NCBI GenBank assembly: GCA_012845835.1
Contig: JABAKD010000002.1
Coordinates: forward strand, 11,568,120 to 11,632,119
Source of the DNA: Undaria pinnatifida
Lineage: Eukaryota; Sar; Phaeophyceae; Laminariales; Alariaceae
Length of the DNA: 64,000 nucleotides
Direction: 5' to 3'
Position numbers and translations under genes: made by a program. Position 1 is the stretch's first letter. Every line of letters starts with the position of its first letter. Below are positions 24,201 through 33,300 of the stretch, one piece after another. The notes under the pieces were generated by a model. That model was not told the DNA's origin and made no database searches. It worked only from the letters and a program-made list of their open reading frames with translations.

Positions 24201-27200
24201 TACCACGCGTGTTTTGCACCCGATCGTTGCGTTTTTGACCCACACAACTTTTCGATCTCCATGCGTCTCCTTGGCTCTAACCTATGGTGAGCACAGCACG
24301 TATATGCGGCATTACGGCGCCGACGAGTCGCTTGTGTTTTAGCAGTCCAAGCGGTGACGCAAAAGGAGGAACGTCAGAAGTGTATTTCGTATCACGTTTA
24401 TTTTAACCTGTGGTTACGTTTCTGATCCACAGGCTATCTCGCGTAGACCTGTTCACCCCTTCTATCTTCATTATTTTCCTCGACCCTGATATGTGGTGAC
24501 ACCGCATGTTGTACGTAGCTCAGCTGAACAACACGATCCGTGTAAGTGCGTGTTGGCGCGCTGCTTTGGTGTTGTGCTTATGAAACCTATCCGCTCGCTC
24601 GAGTGTTCGGTTGCTACTGCTGGATTGCTGGATTGCCGCTGTTACAAGCTCGCCGAAGGCACGGCCTCTGACAGCCGAAGGGGAGCCGTCGATCGCAAAG
24701 GTTTGGAGGCGATGCTGCTGAACCTGCAAAAAGTCGATCTTGACTCCGTAGCCAGAGTTTCTGACAGCAAGGTAAGTCCGACTCGAATAACGGACACACA
24801 GTGAACGCAAGTGCAGTGAGATACTCTTAACTCTCGCCAGGAATTATTAATAATTGCGCTGGCGGCTATTTGTCACTGTGATTGAGTACTGCGTGTTGGG
24901 GGGGAGCAGGGAAGAAACAAGCCAAGCCAAGCCAAGCCAACAAAATTGCTTTGAGGTGGGCGCGCCTCAGTTCTACCAATTTCTAGTTATTGTCTTTCGA
25001 AGGTTCCGATGTCAGGTACAGTACCGTTGTGCTTGAGCAACGACGGATATACCTGATCGTGTTCACCATCCAACTGAAGGTGATGCAGCCCCTTTTTCAC
25101 CTGCTAAATATGTGCTCCGCGTATGCACATATATATATATGTGTATGTAATCAGGTGCTGAAAGGAATCACACGAGAGAGCGTGCACGCCGCTCTTGCTG
25201 GTCCGTTAAGGTCGTCTTGGAAAGTGAAGCCAGGCATGGCGCGATGCTTGTCGCGCGCCTTAGCTTCGCCGTTTAGAACTCACGTCGTTTCCATCAATTG
25301 GAGTCGGGACGTCATCACGGGGGTGCTTTCAGATACCCTCGTGGAGCATGGCAGGTGAGTGGGTGGATGGGGCGCTCCAACATGCGTGGTCGAACGATAA
25401 TTTGTAATGCCCGTCACATTCGACACTGCCTGCAAACACGTGGTGTATTTGGCTGTGTTGACGATTGTTCCTTGCATTACAGTAGGCGCCAATACGTGGT
25501 CGTCTGTGTGGAATACGCTCGCCGTGTTTCTGTACGTCAAACGTTTCTGCCTATGTCGCGAGAGGTATTGAGGATAGTTACCCTGTGACTGGTACAACGG
25601 AGTACAAGATAGTCCTTCGTAACGTATCGATTGCGCTGTCGTTAACATATACGCAGTCATCTGGTATTCGTGGCTCGTACCTAATAGGACGCAGCAGCAT
25701 GACGCGCTGTTTTACAGGACTGGTATACACTAGTTAGTACGTAGATATGTTCAGAGAGTATCGGATCGGTTCGTTAAGGATAGGTACTAGCCTTTGGTAC
25801 GTAGCAGCACGAGGCGCTTCGGCGATACCAGTGCAAAATATATGATATGTACAATATGATATGTACGCGCGTATCATACACAGGTACCAAACACACACGT
25901 ACCTCTTAGGATCATATCATAGGACCATGCAAATCTAGTAGATCGTAGATCGTAGATTGCGGCGGAACCCTAAACTGTCGGTTGGAGTTTATGGTTGACC
26001 CAAGGTGTTTCGTATGTTTTTTGGGGTAGTCACACTGCTTGCTTTTTAGGGTGGTTCGTACGCTTTCATAGGGTATTGAGCTGTGATTGATCGAGCATGC
26101 ACCACGCACACTCACAACACAACACAACTCAACAGCACCAATCTTTCTTCTTCGTCTTTTCTTCGAGACCGCGCCAATAACAAACACACCACTGCCTTTG
26201 GGGCATCTTTTGGTCATAAGCTCTGCGGAGCTTGAAACTTGATTGCAACGGCAGACTAATCTCTGCTGAGTGCTTACCTCTTGTGCGAGATCTGGCATGA
26301 CCCAGACCGCACACAACCACAGGGGACGTATCTCCTCCATAAAGAGGCTGGTCTGAAAGACATCTTGATCACAGCTGGCCATTTTGATTTTCTTTTTCTT
26401 GTGGCCAAAATGGCCGTTGCTCTCAGCCGAACGCCGAAAACAAGATCGCTTCAAGTCGAAGCAGTGTAGGCTGCCTCATGGGCTATATTGCTACCACCCC
26501 GCATGTTTGGTTTCCGATCTACCAATTTCTCCTTCTAATAGCCCGCTGCCTCTTGTGCTGGTATTACCTACTGTGAGCAGCTCCTACACGCGCGTCAGGG
26601 TGGATGGAGGGTGTGGCTTTTCTGCAGCTTCGAACAACTTGCTCGGTGAGTTTCCGGCATTACTTGGTATATATTTCGTATATGTGGGATAATTGTTGCA
26701 GTTCTAAAAGGGTTAACATGCAGAATTGACCCCGTGCGTGAATCGTCAATGCATCAGCGTAGGTTATACTGCCTATTTGAGCGCCATCAACAGTTGACGC
26801 GATTTAGCGAAGGTTACATGACTCGACGAACCACCGCGTAAGACATTCAATCAATACTCTACAAATACTGCTGAAGATTGTTTGTATTCGGCTTGACCTT
26901 TTTTTACACAGCAAATGTAATCTAGTTCAAATTCCAAGTGATTTACCGCCAACAGCGGCGGTGCACCTAACAAGGGGCTGTAACCTCAATGTACACGCGA
27001 CGCATGCTGTCCACATCACATTGTCAGGCGAAAAGAAAAATCCAAACCCTATACCCAACCCTAACCCTATAACCCTAACCCAGATGAAATGAAGTTTGCC
27101 CGGCTTCGGAGTGGACTGGCCTGCACCCGCGGCTCACTTCATTTTCCCTCGATTGTCTGATTACCTGCAACTTCCGTGCGTTGTTGCTTTTTGCGTCAAC

Positions 27201-27772
27201 CTCGATATACACACACGACGCACGCGCACAACACGGTATCAGGCGAAAAGAAGAACCCTAACCCTAATCCTAACTCCAACCCTAACCCCAACCCTAACCC
27301 AGGCGAAATGAAGTTGCCCGGCTTTGGAGGAGACTGGCCTGCACCCGTCACGTCTAACGATCTCCTATACGACGAGGATGGGGTATCGACAGGAGATATC
27401 ACGGTCAAGGTGTCGGGCTCATTTGGCAAGCACCAACATTTCCTCAACCTTGCGGCCACGGCGCGTGAAACTACCGGTGTTTTCGAAACGGTGCCGCGGA
27501 CGATGACCGTGTACGTTGGGGATAGCGTTACGGATTTGCTGGCGATGCTGGATGCGAACGTGGGAATTGTCGTGGGTGACAACGATGGTGGCGCGTTCGA
27601 AAAAGTGGCCAACGCTTTTGGGATAGCCGTTTGCCCCCTCGCGGCGGTATACGCGGCGCTTGGCGAGGCAGAACGTGCAGGAGAAGGGTCTACGGGTGGT
27701 AGAACGTGTATATACCGTGCGGCAGGATGGCCAGAGATCGAGGTGTTTTTGTTTGGTGATGGCCAGCAGTGA
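18212..27772 (+). CDS. TH2: TENA-HAD fusion protein, TH2-like (thiamin salvage and phosphatase)
   Basis: Eleven exons join in phase: 18212-18412, 19879-20013, 20609-20743, 21009-21089, 21585-21668, 22488-22769, 23988-24095, 24649-24771, 25155-25354, 26581-26645 and 27330-27772, giving about 618 residues. Exons 1-6 are a TENA/THI-4 domain (GLATGT, YVAQDAYFLRAFA, MAPCMRLYAFLG, and the ELE of ELEYAFF, the expected catalytic Glu). Exon 6 then carries a low-complexity linker and HAD motif I (DFDDTLTDGD). HAD motif II is SINWSRD, and motif IV is YVGDSVTDLL in the last exon. Plant TH2 proteins have the same domain order and a similar length. They hydrolyse thiamin monophosphate (HAD part) and salvage thiamin pyrimidines (TENA part), which is inferred here. 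The start is uncertain: an acceptor-like cccag just before 18267 suggests an upstream exon, perhaps for targeting. Confidence 0.88.
18607..19060. repeat. Direct repeat pair in TH2 intron 1
   Basis: About 80 bp (ctgtaacattgcgacgtaac through ggatcaatgaggcctct) at 18,607-18,690 recurs with changes at 18,979-19,060, some 372 bp apart. A shorter echo (ggggtcaatgaagctct) is at about 19,678, beyond the recombinase fragment. These may be terminal or internal repeats of the same degraded element as the recombinase. Confidence 0.55.
19261..19557 (-). pseudogene. Tyrosine recombinase C-terminal fragment (DIRS/Crypton-like relic)
   Basis: The 98-residue frame carries the C-terminal catalytic signature of tyrosine recombinases. 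HSFR supplies the H-x-x-R box, VGWRSPAVAGRYAG supplies the aromatic position and the candidate nucleophile Tyr, and a GTAMDVFMEY linker lies between them. Upstream in the same frame, related sequence (EYRQAAAFMQ, then a TAG, then ALAKGSGMFP) is interrupted by a stop. No catalytic first Arg or reverse transcriptase was found. It lies antisense inside TH2 intron 1, so it is a dead insertion. I cannot decide between DIRS retroelement, Crypton and another recombinase-encoding element. Confidence 0.65.
21840..21945. repeat. Minisatellite of 10-11 bp in TH2 intron 5
   Basis: About nine copies of a unit close to aatgaaacagt, drifting to aatgaagcagc and aataaaacagc at the right end. It lies between exon 5 (ends 21668) and exon 6 (starts 22488). 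Confidence 0.85.
22850..22942 (+). repeat. Degenerate copy of the 3' end of TH2 exon 6, in intron 6
   Basis: The sequence gtttggacgacactttgaca onward parallels the end of exon 6 (tttcgacgataccttgacag onward), including a recognisable FDDTLTDG and a 'aagactgcca' stretch before the former donor. It carries indels and a lost donor (agcagaattacgctgacc for aggccaggtcagc), so it is a pseudo-exon duplicated over about 145 bp. The true next exon is 23988-24095. Confidence 0.7.
23575..23935 (+). repeat. Minisatellite of about 10 bp (cctttcgtgtc) in TH2 intron 6
   Basis: Roughly 30 imperfect copies of ccctttcgtg(t/c)c, preceded by variant units (ccctttggttt). It is pyrimidine-rich on the coding strand and ends about 50 bp before exon 7 (23988), so it may double as an extended polypyrimidine tract for the 3' splice site. 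Long open frames across it are artefacts of its composition. Confidence 0.9.
27016..27350 (+). repeat. Tandem duplication with CCCTAA tracts spanning the last TH2 acceptor
   Basis: Two diverged copies of about 225 bp. Each runs 'tcaggcgaaaagaa', a CCCTAA-type telomeric tract, 'gaaatgaagtt(t)gcccggctt(c/t)gga', then 'gactggcctgcacccg'. The right copy supplies the working acceptor (ctttggag|ga, exon at 27330) and the first codons of the last exon (DWPAPV). The left copy at about 27,080-27,135 keeps a similar acceptor (cttcggag|tg) but leads into non-coding sequence. Confidence 0.8.
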
Positions 27773-28520
27773 ACCTTGCTCCTACACATGGAAAGCATTG
27801 TACCAGGTACAATGTACATGCTGTAGTTGGTCGTCGGCGAAGCAGGAGGACGGCCTATTAATAGTGGTCTTTAAGTTCTTCTGCACATCGTGCGCCTGGA
27901 TGGCCAGAGATGGAGGTATTTCCGTTTGGTGATGGTCAGCAGTAAACCCTCCTACATGGAAAACGTTGTACGAGTGGCGCCTTGTTAACAGTGGCGGGAG
28001 CTTTTGGGGTAGCCATTCGACCCCTCGCGGCGGCATAGCTATAAGCGAAGCGGGAGAGGCCTGGGAAAAGGGTATAAAAATACTGGTCGTGGAAGTTGCG
28101 TATACCGTGCGTCTGGATGTGATGGCCAGAGATCGAAGTATTCTTGTTCGGTGATGGGCAGCAGTCAACGTCACTCCCATGCATGGAAGCTTGTACAAGG
28201 TATAGGCAGTATAGTTGATCGCATATCATAGCGCCTTTTGTTGGCGGTCAGTGTCTCGTTATGTTTGCCCCCCCCCCCTCGCCTTCTTAAGAGTGGGTAG
28301 CACCTTCGGGATAGCGCCATTCGACCCGTCGCGTCGGCATACGGGCCACTTGGCGAAGCAGGTGGCTTTGCCAATAATAGAGAGGTCCTAGAAGAAGCGT
28401 CTACTACTGGTGGTGGAAGTTGTATACACCGTGTGTCCGGATGGCCAGAGATCGAGGTATTATTGTTTGGTGATGGTCACCAGTAAACCTCCCACACATG
28501 GATAGCATTGTACGAAGACA
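27605..28520 (+). repeat. Four tandem copies of the TH2 3' coding end, one functional
   Basis: The functional end of the last exon (27,605-27,815) is followed by three degenerate copies. They are centred on 'ggatggccagagat.gaggt', 'tttggtgatgg.cagcagt' and a 3' flank 'ctcc.acatgga.a.c.ttgtac', at about 27,885-27,985, 27,990-28,205 and 28,280-28,520. Copies 3 and 4 also keep the upstream 'gggatagcc.ttcg.ccc.tcgcg.cggcata' part. All three lose frame through indels or stops. They could act as alternative terminal exons or poly(A) regions; otherwise they are dead duplicates. Confidence 0.8.
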
Positions 28521-30378
28521 GTGGAGCTGGTCGCATAGCACCTTGTTGTCAACGGCCTGTATCTCGTCACGGTTCCCCCCCACCGTTTATATTTGTACTG
28601 TCGTAGCTTGTGTTTAGTAGTAGCAGTATCTCGGCCGTACCATTTAATCAGTAGGTTGTTCCTTGCAGTCGGTGTGGAGGGGTCAGCTCAAAACTGGACC
28701 AAACATGGGAAAGGAAATGGGAACACCTCAAAGAGGCACATATTTTAACTTTCAACAATATCCAACTGTGCACCAACTGTGCGATGTGAACTTTAAACCC
28801 AAAGAGAAGACACAATCAATCTTGAATACCGTTTGCCGAGGCTGTCCACACGCGACATACCGAACGCCAACCCCAGAAAAAAAAACGGGGCCATTCATCA
28901 GCCAGTCGTGCGCGTCGGAGCTTGAGCTCCTTTTGACTCAAGACGGTTTTTATCCATCAAAATTGTGGGCTTCAAAGCATTGAGTCCCGGTGCAACATTT
29001 TTTGCGCCTCAAGGTGACACTTGGCTACGTCCAGACAAGCCATTGCATCGTGGAGCTCAGAAGGGAACCGAGCTTTTTCCACGCCACGTGCGTACCTGCC
29101 ATACCATAATAAGGCAGACGGCCAACGACAAAAAGGATGACAGCGGGGTTAGGCGTTACTTTTGATAGTAACAAAAACAACAAGAGTGGCGAGAACCTCA
29201 AATTCACGATATTGACATAATAGGGCTGACCTTTCGACGTCCCATTTTGGGTTTGGGTTGATCTATTAATACTAGTGCAGGACGGCAAGCTTCACAGGTA
29301 TTGCCTCAAAGCAAGCGAGAGAAAAACGAAGAATCAGTACTCCACGTGTCAGAAGCAGAAGTGAGTTGTCGGGGTGAGACACGACAAGGAGTAACGTGGT
29401 ATTTACCACCCACGAAGCACGCAGTATTTACCTTGGAGGCATTTTTTTTCCATTCTACGGTATCCAGTACACAGCTTCATTTTTGTGGCGCGCATTGGAA
29501 TCAAATTCCTAATGCTTGCCTACTTGTACGCATTGTACATACGAGCGTCCATGCTTACATAGAGAGGGCCTCCGCAGGCGAGCTTTCTTGCATCAGGAGC
29601 TGCCCCATATCCATAAAAGTTCCGGGGTAGGTTGCATCGAGCTCTTGTCCCCTCTCCAAATGCCTGCAAAGTCACGCGTAGTCCAACCGCGTGTTAAATT
29701 TGCACACCTCGGGCAGATGAGACCCTATTGTCTCGATTGTCTTGATTGTCTCTTATGAATATGCACAATCTATGCCTCTCAGAGTAGATAGATGGCTGGT
29801 GTAAATGATCTGTATGGCCTATAGATAGATACTGTTGGCGGGTGGGAGCTGTATCGTCTGCATGACCAGCATATGTTTCCTGGCCTGGATCTGCACTATG
29901 CCGATCCTGCACAACATATCATAGTGGGAGATGTAGGATCTAGGTAATCCAGATTATCTATATGATCTATATGATTTGTATTATATGATTTGTATGATCG
30001 TGACCTATCCGGTGTGTGCCATCAATCTTGCCAAACCAGAGGAAGGCTTGGTCCTCAGAAGCATATCGTAGTCCAGGCTATAACACCACGGAGTGATCAC
30101 GCAAAACGTTTCCCCTCGAGCTGTAGAAGCTGAACACAATATTACGGGCGCGTATGCGATCGCCACAGCAGTCTCTAACAGGGGAAAATCGAGCTATCAT
30201 AGGCAACAAGAACATGCTCGGGATCTACAGCAGTGAATCAAAATTCGACGCACATCGATGAGCAGTGGGAATCCTGAACCCTCTGCGCGATAAAAAGGAA
30301 AGCACGCAGCGGGGGGAAGGGACGAAATTTTGACACGGCTTGTTCATACGATGGACAGTGACATATTAATAGTGATGA
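28521..30378. other. Intergenic region without a recognised gene
   Basis: Between the convergent TH2 and TPR genes. There are several open frames (for example 28,663-28,983 plus) but no domain, no good paired splice sites, and AT-rich simple stretches near 29,940-29,995. The 3' exons of the TPR gene may lie here, since its last clear exon (ending 30487) is followed by a possible donor gtctca. Confidence 0.5.
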
Positions 30379-33300
30379 TTAAACAAAAAAGAAAACGAAA
30401 AAAAAATCCATCCGAGAGTTGCTTAGTCTGCTGTACAGCATTACCCTGGTATCATATATCATACACACAACGTATCCTGTTGAGACTTGCCTTCGGGCGG
30501 CCGCTAAGTCGTTCATTCCCAGGTACGCTCGAGCGGCGTTGACGTACGGGATCGGGCATTCGGGATCCAAGGACGCCGAGCTTTTCAACATCTTTAACCC
30601 CCTCGCAAAATCTCCCATGCTGATTACAACCTGGGTAGCGCGTTTGTGCAGGTGCAGGACGTAGTCATTCGCGGGGTGAGACAACCAAGTGGCCCTCAAA
30701 ACGGCGTGGCGCTGCGATCCACCATTGCTACATGTCATCTGCAAATGCAGCATTTTTTATAAATCATAGAAAAAAAAACTTGCGCTGTGAGGTCTAGTTT
30801 TTCGGGAAATCATTGCGACAAGCTGCCTAATAACATTTCGGTCACAGTTGCTACGTATGAGTATGACCTCGAGTAAAGAGTACAAGTCTGTGACTTCCCC
30901 ATGTGCAGAGGAAACATTGTAATGCAGTACTCGAATAGCTTCATGTGTTGGGCGCCGTGTTTCAACATCGAATGCCGCATCAAAACACTGGAAAAGCCAG
31001 AACAGCACACCGCATCTACTGATATGTTCATACATCATCTTAACATCTTGGCATTGCAGGATACCGAGCGTTTTTTGCTCTTCTGGCACGAAAGACCCTG
31101 CTGGATTAACGTTCGGCAATCAGCTCTGCGTGTGCATGCTTGCCGAGCATTTCATCGTTGCGTAACGGCGAGTCTAAACCCTCCGCAATATTTTAGTGTT
31201 AGAAGCACAATCTGTTCATGGCACTCTACATCATAAAAACGCGTTGATTATGAACGAACTCCCGTCTGGGAACAGCTCAAGTTAAACTTTTCACTGCTGC
31301 GATTTTTTCACAACTCTAATTCCAAGTAAAATGTCCCAAAAAAACTAGGTGCAGTTCTGAAGGGGTTGAATCGACATACCAGGCACCTAACAATACGGCG
31401 CTACCGTGCACATGCATCCTTACAGAGTATCAGACCAAGAGCGCTGTTGGATTCCACGGGCGCATCTGGTTGTTCCAGCAATGCTTCATTCAAAGTATCA
31501 AGAACTCTGAAGCTCACCTCAGCGAAGAACAGGAGCACTTCCGAGCTATCAGGGAAACGCGCCAGAGCGTCTTCCATCACTTGCAAGCACTTCCTCACGG
31601 CCGAAGGAGACGGCTGCTTTCAACACACACACAAAAATGATGACGAACAATTTCCGTACAGAGTTGTAGTGTTTATACACTTGCAGGCACCTCTGAAGGA
31701 GATCGCTGCTTCAACAGACACAACAAGACATTTTTTTGCCGCGCAAAACCTGTCCAAATAAGGTTAGCATACGTCGAAGTATGTGCCACCGAAAAGGGCC
31801 ACGAGTATTCGTTCTATATTGAAATTAATTATGCAGTGCACATCGTCGAAAGGAAAATAAAACAAAGGAATATACTGGAAGGGTATGCTGTACCTGAGTT
31901 AGTGAGTTGCTATATATACTCTCTCCTACAGCGGAGTGTGAGGGTGCATCTCAAGAGCAAATACTCAATAAGTGCATAGTGGTTACCAAGTACAACGCCA
32001 CATGCCACCAAAATGTCACCTTTCATCGTGGATGTCCGCAGCTCCAGAAGCAAGAAAAAAAAGCATACCCATCACACGTAGCCAACAGGCATGCCACGTG
32101 CCGAGACACCATACCATGGACCACAGCTACCCTCCAGCGACAGTTCGAGCGCTATAAAACAGCCATAACGCTCGAGCATTCCGAGGTAGAACGTAACGCA
32201 TACTACAGTTGTACTGTACTGTACTGTATTCGAACCACTTTTGCACCGGTAGGGGCAGCGCCTTTTCTTTCTTGGGCTCCTGATTTGATCAACTCTTCGA
32301 GGTATACCTCACCCAACCACCGACTTTCACATCTTTAAAGCCAAAACCGGTACGCAATCTCATGGGCTAGATAGGTATTTAACGAAAAGTGTTAAAATAG
32401 ATACCCATCGCATACCCATCGGATCCAAAGACATTGAGTCGCTGGTGAATTGAGGATAGATCTCCGTCAGTCACAAGTGCAACTCCTCCCATAGAACGCC
32501 TCCATGAATGGGTTATTTACAGAGTATCATGGGGCGTTGTTTCGCGCATTCCAGTATTAGTATTCGTAGTTGCGGGGAAACATGGTAGCACATTGCTTTT
32601 ATGCTCCTTATCCAGCAAAAAAACATGAATACAACAAAGGAAGAGCAGAATCGATACATGGCTATAGACGTAACGTAGTTGCGGTTCAATTTGCGGTCCA
32701 ATCTCCGATTACCTGGCCATCGGCTGTACCGATCTTGAACAAAGCCACTCCCCATGCCGCCCAAGCCACGGGCATCGTTGAATTCAAGTCGACGCTTCTC
32801 TTAAGATCCGCTGCAGCCGCCCTGAAGTTGTTAGCGAGTAAATGTCCCTGGCCCCTGCGCAGAAAAACGTTCACGGGGTTCAACCATTTGTTGGTGCCCC
32901 TGAGCTAACGCTTGCCACAAATGCTCAAATCTTGTTGCATTTTCAGCATGGCTTAGCCCTTTAACAAACGGGGGAAAAAAATCCTAATTTCAACCATTTT
33001 GTCGCAAAAAGACAAGGAACGTTGCGAAAGAGGTCAACCTGAAAATAAAACTTCGTCGTAATTTGGTTTTGAGGCCTGGTGTTTTGACTTGTACAGCCCT
33101 ATCATTCCCTGCCTGTAGCAACCGGTAGGCACACAGGTTAGGGGGGGAAATGGGGTTAAAAATAGATGATGACGTGCTATTTGCACAAATTTCAGATACG
33201 GTCATGTGGTATCCCGCTGCATGAAGTCATGTATTCATACTGCACTCCTGCACTTCGCGCCCGCCACACAAACGTGTGAGCGTCATATTTTATATTTTAC

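Noticed and set aside
23529..24262. Overlapping 100-180-residue frames on both strands rich in Val-Pro-Phe-Ser-Cys or Lys-Gly-Thr-Arg
   Set aside because: Produced by the cctttcgtgtc minisatellite in TH2 intron 6, not by coding selection.
28663..28983. 106-residue plus-strand frame
   Set aside because: No recognisable domain, no paired splice sites, and ordinary intergenic composition. Insufficient to call a gene.
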